Of a stretch of 5,030 nt of DNA, positions 1 through 5,030 are shown piece by piece. This DNA is from JBBITW01 sp037440525 (GTDB taxonomy: Bacteria; Desulfobacterota; BSN033; UBA1163), in assembly GCA_037440525.1 (NCBI GenBank), contig JBBITW010000224.1, forward strand, positions 1 to 5,030, in the 5' to 3' direction. Every line of letters starts with the position of its first letter. The stretch's first letter is position 1. Made by a program: the position numbers and the translations under genes. The notes below the pieces were generated by a model. It saw only the letters and a program-made list of their open reading frames with translations, was not told the origin of the DNA and ran no database searches.

Positions 1-24
1 CTCGGCTAACGCCTCGAAATGACA
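1..24. repeat. Truncated copy (right end) of a dispersed intergenic repeat
   Basis: The first 24 bases match the right end of the complete element at 93-116 in 19 of 24 positions, including the shared core TCGGCTAA and the terminal ATGACA. The rest of this copy would lie left of the window. Only 9 bases separate it from the next copy, so the two form a direct tandem arrangement. No coding potential is seen. Assignment as a repeat rests on this internal match. That such elements are dispersed in the genome is an inference from general knowledge of similar sequences. Confidence 0.55.
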
Positions 25-33
25 ACAGAGTGG

Positions 34-116
34 TGTCATTCCGAGCGAAGCGAGAAATCTATAGAATTCAAACCATTATAAAACATAGATTCTTCGGCTA
101 AAGCCGCAGAATGACA
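34..116. repeat. Short intergenic repeat element with palindromic ends (REP/MITE-like)
   Basis: This 83-bp element begins TGTCATTC and ends GAATGACA, so its tips are perfect inverted repeats. The inner arms also partly match: GAAATCT at 54-60 against AGATTCTTC at 87-95. The right arm contains a small perfect hairpin, CGGCT-AA-AGCCG (95-106). The left arm carries the GAGCGAAGCGAG core (43-54) typical of a widespread family of bacterial intergenic repeats. No transposase or ORF is present, so if mobile it would need help from elsewhere. A partial second copy abuts it at 1-24. It has no U-rich tail and is probably not a terminator. Confidence 0.6.
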
Positions 117-154
117 TTATAACAAAGTTCCATTGGCGAGAGGGATACTTTACT

Positions 155-193
155 CCCTTCCCTCTCCTCCAATGCTTGGGGAGAGGGGAGGGG
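155..193. repeat. C/G-rich hairpin element
   Basis: A pyrimidine-rich arm (155-169) can pair with a purine-rich arm (178-193). This gives about 15 pairs, two of them G-T, with a single bulged G at 185 and a loop of about 8 bases (CAATGCTT). The composition resembles the CCCTCTCC/GGGAGAGGG repeats common in intergenic DNA of many bacteria. The base after the stem starts TGATGGG and not a T-run, so intrinsic termination is unlikely on the plus strand. The function is unknown; it is best read as a second type of intergenic repeat. Confidence 0.5.
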
Positions 194-361
194 TGATGGG
201 TTCAGAGCGGCAAATGTCATTTATTTAATGCTCTCATTAGTAAAACTACAGGCAAATTCAGAAATAGAATAATCTGCCAATTCGGATAAGAATCGCTCAA
301 TTTAAATAAGTTAAATTATCTTGAAAAAATAATAAGTTACATTTTAAATATAATTTAATTC
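194..361. other. AT-rich non-coding stretch
   Basis: No ORF, RNA gene or strong hairpin is visible here. The DNA becomes very AT-rich from about 220 onward. The 9-mer AATAAGTTA occurs twice (305-313 and 331-339), 26 bp apart, and a TATAAT lies at 349-354 without a well-spaced -35 partner. These could be upstream promoter elements or chance in AT-rich DNA. Together with the repeats to its left, this forms the 475-bp gap before the first gene. Confidence 0.5.
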
Positions 362-388
362 TTGACATTTTAATTGAAAAGGTATAAT
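362..388 (+). promoter_or_regulatory. Sigma-70-type promoter for the glycosyltransferase gene
   Basis: A perfect -35 box TTGACA (362-367) and a perfect -10 box TATAAT (383-388) are separated by 15 bases, two short of the usual 17. AT-rich DNA lies upstream. Transcription would start near 395, leaving a leader of about 80 nucleotides that is almost entirely A and T. The short spacer may lower or condition activity. The -10 context AAAAGGTATAATAA (377-390) is repeated exactly in the minus-strand promoter near 4965-4978. Confidence 0.65.
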
Positions 389-461
389 AAATAAGAAATT
401 TTTAAAAAAATTTAATTAATTATTCAATTTTTTCTATTATTTTAATCCTTTTAGGGGAGTG

Positions 462-468
462 AAAGGAG
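462..468 (+). promoter_or_regulatory. Ribosome binding site of the glycosyltransferase gene
   Basis: AAAGGAG lies 7 bases before the ATG at 476, a near-ideal Shine-Dalgarno sequence and spacing. It fixes the start codon. A second purine block, AGGGGAG (453-459), lies just upstream and may add to ribosome recruitment. Confidence 0.8.
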
Positions 469-475
469 CAATATA

Positions 476-1432
476 ATGTTAGATAATACAAGCAAGACCC
501 TTTCAATCTTAATACCAGTTTATAATGAGGAAGAGAATATTCTTCCACTTGTTGAGAGATTAACTCAGGTATTAAAAAAGACAGGAAAGGTTTATGAAAT
601 CCTGTTCATCGATGATGGAAGTACAGATGGAACTTTAGAAGTTTTACTCAATGTTACAAAGAGGAATCCAAACATTAAGGTTATAAGTTTTTCGCGCAAT
701 TTTGGGCAGACAGCAGCACTGAGTGCAGGAATCGATTCATCAAAAGGAGATATCATTATACCCATGGATGGAGATTTACAGAATGCCCCTGAAGATATTC
801 CCCTGCTTCTTCAGAAGATTGAAGAGGGATATGATGTTGTAAGTGGATGGAGAAAAGACCGTAAAGACCCTTTTTTTACAAGAAAACTTCCTTCAATGAT
901 TGCCAATAAGATAATTTCAATGATTGGAGGTGTTCATCTTCACGATTATGGTTGCACACTTAAGGCATATAAGAGAGATATTCTTAAAAATATTCGTCTC
1001 TATGGAGAGATGCACCGTTTCATTCCAATTTATGCCCAATGGGTTGGGGCTCGGGTTTCTGAGATCCCTGTCCACCATTTTCGAAGAAGATCAGGGGTGT
1101 CAAAATACGGGATGAAGAGAATCGTGAAGGTGATATTGGATCTAATGGTAGTTAAATTTTTGCTTTCCTATTCCCAGAAACCAATTTATGTATTTGGAGG
1201 AATGGGACTTCTGATGATACTGGGAGCCTTTATTTCTGGCGGATATGCAATATATCTTAAGATTTATAAAGGAACATCTTTTATCCTGACCCCGTTACCT
1301 CTTCTTTGTGTGCTTTTATTGATGCTCGGGTTTATATCAATTCTTATGGGCTTTCTGGCTGAGATTTTGACAAGGACTTATTATGAATCGCAGGGGAAAC
1401 CAACTTATCATATTAAGGAAACGATTCCGTAA
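476..1432 (+). CDS. Polyprenyl-phosphate glycosyltransferase, GT2 family, DPM1/GtrB/ArnC-like
   Basis: This 318-residue protein is the usual length for this family. It probably transfers a sugar from a nucleotide donor to undecaprenyl phosphate on the cytoplasmic face of the inner membrane, giving a lipid-linked sugar for glycan modification. The GT-A domain spans about residues 8-230: the N-terminal strand ILIPVYNEEEN (11-21), DDGSTDGT (46-53), SRNFGQTAAL (73-82), and the metal-binding DGD at 98-100 followed by LQN. Further family motifs are GEMHRF (177-182) and the basic HHFRRRSG (200-207). Two hydrophobic helices follow (about 236-262 and 273-298), as in GtrB- and ArnC-type enzymes. There is no signal peptide. 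The start is supported by a strong ribosome binding site. The sugar cannot be told from the sequence: glucose, mannose and amino-arabinose enzymes share these motifs. The downstream asparagine synthase suggests a surface-polysaccharide locus. Family assignment is firm and the substrate is open. Confidence 0.92.
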   Translation: MLDNTSKTLSILIPVYNEEENILPLVERLTQVLKKTGKVYEILFIDDGSTDGTLEVLLNVTKRNPNIKVISFSRNFGQTAALSAGIDSSKGDIIIPMDGDLQNAPEDIPLLLQKIEEGYDVVSGWRKDRKDPFFTRKLPSMIANKIISMIGGVHLHDYGCTLKAYKRDILKNIRLYGEMHRFIPIYAQWVGARVSEIPVHHFRRRSGVSKYGMKRIVKVILDLMVVKFLLSYSQKPIYVFGGMGLLMILGAFISGGYAIYLKIYKGTSFILTPLPLLCVLLLMLGFISILMGFLAEILTRTYYESQGKPTYHIKETIP

Positions 1433-1483
1433 TTTGCCATGGCCGGCGTAGTTACTTATGAGGTTTTCGGACATGAATATTTA

Positions 1484-1629
1484 GGTTAAGGATAGGGTTA
1501 GAAAGCCAGTTTAGGCAAAGTGAATGGGTGAAATAAATTTTTTCTACTAAAGGTGGATTCGCCTTGGGCGGAAAAACCAATGACCTAACCTATTAACAAA
1601 ACGGGCATCTTAGCCTTAGCCCTTAAACC
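1484..1629. repeat. Decayed inverted repeat with central hairpin between the two plus-strand genes
   Basis: The 231-bp gap 1433-1663 has no ORF worth calling. Within it, about 29 bases at 1484-1512 resemble the reverse complement of 1598-1629. The match is roughly three-quarters identical when small gaps are allowed, with GGTTAAGG against CCTTAAACC at the outer end. Near the middle, TTCGCC-TTG-GGCGGAA (1558-1573) forms a small stem with one bulge, extended outward by TGG/CCA. The 9-mer AAATAAATT (1531-1539) also recurs inverted at 1634-1642. This could be an old MITE-like insertion or a structured leader. I see no good promoter here and no T-tract for termination. Confidence 0.35.
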
Positions 1630-1663
1630 AACGAATTTATTTTCTGGGGTAATCTAAAAATAT

Positions 1664-3577
1664 ATGTGTGGTATTTTAGGCTTTCTCACAACAGTAAAAA
1701 GAGATATCCCGGATTTAGAAATTTTAAGAAAGATGCGGGATACCCTAATACATCGAGGGCCTGATGATTCAGGAGAATATATAAGACCATTAGATGAATC
1801 AGGGCCTTTTCTCTTCTTCGGACATCGCCGTCTTAGCATTATCGATTTAATCGGAGGTCACCAACCCCTCTCGAATGAAAACGAAACGCTATGGGTTATA
1901 TTTAACGGTGAAATTTATAATTTCATAGAATTGAGGAGGAAGTTAGAAAACCTCGGTCATAGATTTAGGACAAATTCTGATACGGAAGTTATTGCCCATT
2001 CTTATGAAGAGTATGGGGAGGACTGTTTTGGGAGATTTAACGGGATGTTTGCCATAGCTATATGGGATGAGAATGAAAAAAGACTCATTCTTGCAAGAGA
2101 CCGACTCGGAAAAAAACCCCTCTATTATAGTATTCTAAATGACTGTTTTATTTTTGGTTCTGAGTTGAAGGCCTTAATGAATGCACCCTTTTTCCCTCGA
2201 AGGATCAATCGCCTTTCACTTATGAAATATCTTTTTTATGAATTTATTCCTTCCCCTAATACAATATTTAAGGATGCAAATAAATTGCCACCATCATCAT
2301 ATCTTATATGGAAAGATGGGAAGATAGAGATAAAAAGATATTGGTCTCCATTTCAAGAAAAAAGCTATGGGAAGGATATTTCGGCAAATGAGATTGAATC
2401 GCAGATAATTTATCTTCTTGAGAAATCTGTAAAAAGAAGGCTCATCAGTGATGTTCCACTTGGTATCTTCCTCAGTGGTGGGATTGATTCAAGCGCTATC
2501 ACTTTATTAGCCCAGAAAGATGTTTCTCGAAAGATTAAGACTTTCTCTATCGGTTTTGAAGATCCCTCTTTTGATGAATCGGGATATGCCACTTTGGTTG
2601 CAAATTATATTGGAACAGAGCATCGAGAAAAGAGGATGTATCCAGAGGATTTGCTCAATATCGTTTCAGACCTTCCTCAGATTCTTGATGAACCAATGGC
2701 TGATGCCTCAATACTTCCTACTTACCTTCTCTCAAAATTCACTCGAGAGCATGTCACAGTGGCTCTTGGAGGAGATGGGGGTGATGAACTCTTTGCCGGT
2801 TATCCCACATACCTTGCCCATAAGTTGGCAAGGCCTTATGAACGTTTTTTTGGCTTTATCCATCCCCTGATAAACTTTCTGGGAGATCTCCTTCCAGTTT
2901 CAGATGATAATATAAGTTTCGATTTCAAGGTAAAACGTTTTCTCTCTGGCATAGGGTTCCCTGATGGGGTTAGAAACTCGATTTGGCTCGGCTCATTTTC
3001 ATTTTTAGAGAATGAGAAAGTGTTATCCGAGGATGTGCGTATGGAGTTTGATCGAAATCAATTAGTTGAGGATATACTCTTTTATCAGAAAGAATATCCC
3101 TATGATGATCGGATTACCATGCTTCAATACCTCGATCTAAGGCTCTACCTCCAGGAGGCAATCCTCGTTAAGGTGGATAGGGCGAGTATGGCCTGCTCCT
3201 TGGAGGTGAGGGCACCATTTCTCGACCCTGAATTGGTGGAGTTTGTAATGGGCCTTCCTTCAAATCTGAAGTTAAATGGGTTTACATCGAAATATATTCT
3301 GAAGAAGGCAATGAAGGATTATTTGCCCGAAGAGATAATTAAAAGGCCAAAGAAGGGGTTTGGTGTCCCTATTGCTAAATGGGTTAAAGGGCCACTGAAG
3401 GAATTATTTCTTGACCTTCTTTCAGCGGATCGAATTAAAAGGGAGGGATTTTTAAACCCTGAATATGTAAGCTCCATTCTTGAAGATCATCTTTCGAATC
3501 ATAAGGATAACAGGAAAAAACTCTGGACACTTCTCGTCTGGGAGCTCTGGGTTAATCGATATCATCCAGCACTCTGA
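1664..3577 (+). CDS. asnB: Asparagine synthase (glutamine-hydrolysing), glycan-cluster type
   Basis: This is a complete 637-residue two-domain enzyme, within the family's usual 600-650. The N-terminal class II glutaminase domain (about 2-200) begins MCGI, so Cys2 becomes the nucleophile after Met removal and fixes the start. Other glutamine-site motifs are RGPDDSG (31-37), RRLSI (55-59), NGEIYN (81-86) and SDTEV (105-109). The synthetase domain (about 240-600) has the ATP-binding PP-loop SGGIDSS (271-277), GGDGGDELFAGY (369-380), KVDRASM (503-509), LEVRAPFLD (513-521) and PKKGFGVP (562-569). It releases ammonia from glutamine and passes it to an acyl-adenylate, classically aspartate. The GDGGDE form is common in homologues from polysaccharide loci, where some are thought to amidate sugar acids; which applies here is open. 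Translation signals are weak: the only purine run is GGGG at 1646-1649, 14 bases from the ATG. It may be co-transcribed with the glycosyltransferase. Its 3' end overlaps the convergent gene by 16 bp. Confidence 0.93.
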   Translation: MCGILGFLTTVKRDIPDLEILRKMRDTLIHRGPDDSGEYIRPLDESGPFLFFGHRRLSIIDLIGGHQPLSNENETLWVIFNGEIYNFIELRRKLENLGHRFRTNSDTEVIAHSYEEYGEDCFGRFNGMFAIAIWDENEKRLILARDRLGKKPLYYSILNDCFIFGSELKALMNAPFFPRRINRLSLMKYLFYEFIPSPNTIFKDANKLPPSSYLIWKDGKIEIKRYWSPFQEKSYGKDISANEIESQIIYLLEKSVKRRLISDVPLGIFLSGGIDSSAITLLAQKDVSRKIKTFSIGFEDPSFDESGYATLVANYIGTEHREKRMYPEDLLNIVSDLPQILDEPMADASILPTYLLSKFTREHVTVALGGDGGDELFAGYPTYLAHKLARPYERFFGFIHPLINFLGDLLPVSDDNISFDFKVKRFLSGIGFPDGVRNSIWLGSFSFLENEKVLSEDVRMEFDRNQLVEDILFYQKEYPYDDRITMLQYLDLRLYLQEAILVKVDRASMACSLEVRAPFLDPELVEFVMGLPSNLKLNGFTSKYILKKAMKDYLPEEIIKRPKKGFGVPIAKWVKGPLKELFLDLLSADRIKREGFLNPEYVSSILEDHLSNHKDNRKKLWTLLVWELWVNRYHPAL

Positions 3578-4002
3578 TCATCCTTTATTCTTCTAAGGAG
3601 CATCTCACGATATTCATCAAGGTAAGGCTTCAATTCAAAAAATCTTTCCATAACATTTGTCTCAAAGTCTACCCTCTTTTGTGGATCCATGACTAAGATA
3701 AGAATACCCTCCTTGAGCACATAATATTGAAAAATAAGGGTAGAAGTATTAAGAATTTTTAGATCAATTCTATCCGTGTGAATTCTATCTATTAAGATAG
3801 AGAGTATCTCCTTTTCTCTTTTAAGGCATTCCTTTATTTCTGAGGATTTAAGATAAAAAGCTATATCTATATCACTCTCTAAATGAACAATACCATGGGC
3901 ATAGGAGCCAAAAAGATATGCAAATATTATATCATCCTCTTTCTCTAATGCATCTTTAAGTTGCTCTAAAAGGAGATCACTTTTTTCAGCAATATTTTCC
4001 AT
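3562..4002 (-). CDS. MntA-like nucleotidyltransferase (MNT domain), putative antitoxin
   Basis: From the ATG at 4002 this gives 146 residues, the usual size for minimal nucleotidyltransferases. The frame extends in-frame to a TTG at 4017 (151 residues); I prefer the ATG because the five extra residues are encoded by a relic of another gene. Numbered from the TTG, the pol-beta-fold motif GSX10DXD is complete: G37-S38, then D49-I-D51. A third acidic residue sits at D85 in RIDLKIL. Proteins of this class include MntA of the type VII HepT-MntA system, which silences a HEPN RNase by adding AMP units. That role here is inferred, since no separate HepT gene is present. It follows the NT-HEPN fusion gene by 33 bp (18 bp from the TTG), probably in one operon. 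No Shine-Dalgarno precedes either start; AGGGA (4037-4033) is 15 bases from the TTG. It converges on asnB. Confidence 0.82.
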   Translation of the reverse strand: MENIAEKSDLLLEQLKDALEKEDDIIFAYLFGSYAHGIVHLESDIDIAFYLKSSEIKECLKREKEILSILIDRIHTDRIDLKILNTSTLIFQYYVLKEGILILVMDPQKRVDFETNVMERFFELKPYLDEYREMLLRRIKDDQSAG

Positions 4003-4007
4003 AATAT

Positions 4008-4061
4008 AAAAAGGCAAAAAAGGATTTTGGTTTCCCTATTGGTAAGTGTTTAAAGGGGCCA
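4008..4061 (+). pseudogene. Relic fragment of a second asparagine synthase gene
   Basis: Read on the plus strand, 18 ungapped codons give KKAKKDFGFPIGKCLKGP. They align with residues 560-577 of the intact asnB (codons 3341-3394), the conserved KKGFGVPIAKW.KGP region near the C-terminus. Eleven of 18 residues and 42 of 54 bases are identical. Where they differ, the relic is close to forms seen in other AsnB proteins (GKWLKGP becomes GKCLKGP by one base), so it seems to derive from a divergent homologue. A weaker match may extend a few bases leftward (ATAAT before the A-run). To the right, similarity stops at 4061, exactly where the HEPN-fusion coding sequence proper seems to end. The fragment cannot function. 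It supplies the last eight codons and stop of that gene in antisense, plus the leader of the small nucleotidyltransferase gene. Confidence 0.6.
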
Positions 4062-4938
4062 TATTGAACCACCATGAAATAAAGTCTCTCGAAATTCTAA
4101 TCACAATTTCACTCTTTTCCCCAGTTTCTTTAGCATCATCAATGTTATACTCTTCATACGGTTTCCATAGTTTCCCCCCATCTATTCCAGGGTAACGGCT
4201 CCACGTTATTTCAGGCTCAATTTCATTGCTAATCTTTGCGATGTTATAAAGTTTCTCTTTCCATTCTGGATCAAACTCAATTTTTTGTAATTTTTCAGCC
4301 AGTATATTACCTACAAAATTTGTTTTTTTAAATTCCCCAAGAGATATTAAAACAGCTTTTATAGCCTTTTCTATAGACTGTTGAAAATGATATACAGCTT
4401 TATCATAATACCCTTTTCCCATAATAAAAATGCCTATTTCATAGTCATGTTCTCCATCTTTAAGCATGGCATATGCAAAATCTCTATTACTTATCTCAGA
4501 AAGAGAGGTGGCCTCCCTGAATAAGACAGGAAAACTCCAGCCATCATGGTATCTTATAAGCCCTTTTTGAGTAATATATTGCTTTGTATCATCAATTAAT
4601 TTTTTAATAAAATTCTCTTCATCTTTTAGAATTATCCCATCTAAAGCAATATCTAAAAATAATGGATTGTGGCCTTTAAAGTTTGATATACATTCATCAG
4701 TTGTTAGAAGCAAGATATCAAGCGGATAACCAATAAATAGTTGTTCTTTAATAGATGCAATCTCTTTCCTTCTTCTTTGCCTCTTTGGATTAATATCATT
4801 TGAGATGATAAGTATATCAATATCGGAATCCTTTGTATTTTCCATTCTCGCCCAGGAACCATATATCACAGCTGATATCACTTTAATAGGTAGATATTGA
4901 AAAATTGAAGTAATTTGATTTTTTATCTCTTCGATCAT
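4036..4938 (-). CDS. Nucleotidyltransferase-HEPN fusion protein
   Basis: This 300-residue cytoplasmic protein starts at the ATG at 4938, with the purine run GGGGA 7 bases upstream. The N-terminal domain (about 1-110) is a minimal nucleotidyltransferase: GSX10DXD as G27-S28 then D39-I-D41, with a third acid at D74 in YPLDILLL. A linker (about 111-150) leads to an alpha-helical HEPN domain (about 150-292), marked by YYDKAVYHFQQSIEKAIKA (177-195) and SRYPGIDGG (247-255). Many HEPN proteins are RNases with an R-X4-6-H motif. Here no His lies 4-6 residues after R248 or any other HEPN arginine, so RNase activity is doubtful. The protein could be a self-contained MNT-HEPN module or a nucleotide-modifying enzyme with HEPN as the substrate-binding part. 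The last eight residues (after M293) and the stop lie antisense in an asparagine synthase relic, suggesting a replaced C-terminus. The DNA is AT-rich: two 60-base lines I counted are 33% and 27% GC, against 40% and 55% for two lines in asnB. Confidence 0.85.
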   Translation of the reverse strand: MIEEIKNQITSIFQYLPIKVISAVIYGSWARMENTKDSDIDILIISNDINPKRQRRRKEIASIKEQLFIGYPLDILLLTTDECISNFKGHNPLFLDIALDGIILKDEENFIKKLIDDTKQYITQKGLIRYHDGWSFPVLFREATSLSEISNRDFAYAMLKDGEHDYEIGIFIMGKGYYDKAVYHFQQSIEKAIKAVLISLGEFKKTNFVGNILAEKLQKIEFDPEWKEKLYNIAKISNEIEPEITWSRYPGIDGGKLWKPYEEYNIDDAKETGEKSEIVIRISRDFISWWFNMAPLNTYQ

Positions 4939-4945
4939 TACTTCT

Positions 4946-4950
4946 TCCCC
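4946..4950 (-). promoter_or_regulatory. Ribosome binding site of the NT-HEPN gene
   Basis: On the minus strand GGGGA, continuing as AGAAG, precedes the ATG at 4938 with 7 intervening bases. It is a moderate Shine-Dalgarno sequence that supports the chosen start. Confidence 0.55.
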
Positions 4951-4966
4951 AATAAGATTTATAATT

Positions 4967-4995
4967 ATTATACCTTTTTTTCTGTAGAATTTCGA
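4967..4995 (-). promoter_or_regulatory. Sigma-70-type promoter of the nucleotidyltransferase operon
   Basis: On the minus strand a perfect -10 box TATAAT (4972-4967) lies 17 bases downstream of TCGAAA (4995-4990), which matches TTGACA at 4 of 6 positions. Transcription would start near 4960, giving a leader of about 22 nucleotides before the ATG at 4938. It probably drives both minus-strand genes, as no other promoter is evident between them. The sequence AAAAGGTATAATAA is identical to that of the promoter at 377-390. Confidence 0.55.
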
Positions 4996-5030
4996 GTCTA
5001 ATCTTTGAGATCTCCGAGAAAATATTTTTT

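Noticed and set aside
213..222. AATGTCATTT as another end of the 34-116 repeat
   Set aside because: Only about 8 bases match the element tip and no arm sequence follows.
321..354. Possible second promoter, TTGAAA with TATAAT
   Set aside because: The spacer is 22 bases, too long for a sigma-70 promoter, and AT-rich DNA gives such boxes by chance.
1..475. CRISPR array or tRNA in the upstream gap
   Set aside because: No regularly spaced direct repeats and no cloverleaf or T-loop sequence found on either strand.
924..1115. Open frame of 63 codons inside the glycosyltransferase gene
   Set aside because: Same-strand out-of-frame shadow of a well-supported gene, with no ribosome binding site and no recognisable domain.
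1436..1447. Palindromic GCCATGGC and GCCGGC just after the glycosyltransferase stop, as a terminator
   Set aside because: The stem is short and no T-run follows.
1654..1839. Minus-strand open frame of 61 codons over the asnB start
   Set aside because: Antisense to the conserved MCGI and RGPDDSG coding region, with no start signals and no family features.
2410..2870. Open frames on both strands inside asnB
   Set aside because: They overlap the conserved PP-loop and GDGGDE coding region of asnB in other frames; the composition is explained by asnB.
5007..5014. Palindrome GAGATCTC upstream of the minus-strand promoter, as an operator
   Set aside because: Only 8 bases, single copy and 12 bases upstream of the -35 box; expected by chance.

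Overview
The window looks like a piece of a bacterial chromosome of low to moderate GC content. It carries good sigma-70-type promoter sequences and dispersed intergenic repeats of a kind seen in many environmental anaerobes and candidate phyla. Nothing in it fixes the species or phylum. The gene content (a polyprenyl-phosphate glycosyltransferase, a glycan-cluster-type asparagine synthase, and a nucleotidyltransferase/HEPN pair) suggests a surface-polysaccharide locus bordered by an accessory, toxin-antitoxin-like module.

Layout. Bases 1-475 are non-coding. They hold one truncated and one complete copy of a short repeat with palindromic ends (1-24, 34-116), a C/G-rich hairpin element (155-193), an AT-rich stretch, and a promoter (362-388). 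Bases 476-1432 (+) encode a GT2 glycosyltransferase with two C-terminal membrane helices, of the DPM1/GtrB/ArnC type. A 231-bp gap (1433-1663) follows, with a decayed inverted repeat and no clear promoter or terminator. Bases 1664-3577 (+) encode a full-length glutamine-dependent asparagine synthase (AsnB family). The two plus-strand genes plausibly serve cell-surface glycan synthesis: one makes a lipid-linked sugar, the other supplies asparagine or amidates a sugar acid.

On the minus strand, reading leftward from a promoter at 4995-4967, lie a 300-residue nucleotidyltransferase-HEPN fusion (4938-4036) and then a small MntA-like nucleotidyltransferase (start 4002 or 4017, stop at 3562). The last gene converges on asnB and the two coding ends overlap by 16 bp. 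This two-gene operon resembles the MNT/HEPN (type VII, HepT-MntA) class but is arranged differently. Both proteins carry the GSX10DXD motif, and the HEPN domain is fused to one of them and lacks the usual R-X4-6-H RNase motif.

The most unexpected observation is a 54-bp plus-strand relic of a second asparagine synthase gene (4008-4061). It lies across the junction of the two minus-strand genes. It encodes, antisense, the last eight residues and the stop codon of the HEPN fusion, and it occupies the leader of the small nucleotidyltransferase gene. Its sequence suggests descent from a divergent asnB rather than a recent copy of the neighbour. This points to past gene replacement or rearrangement here.
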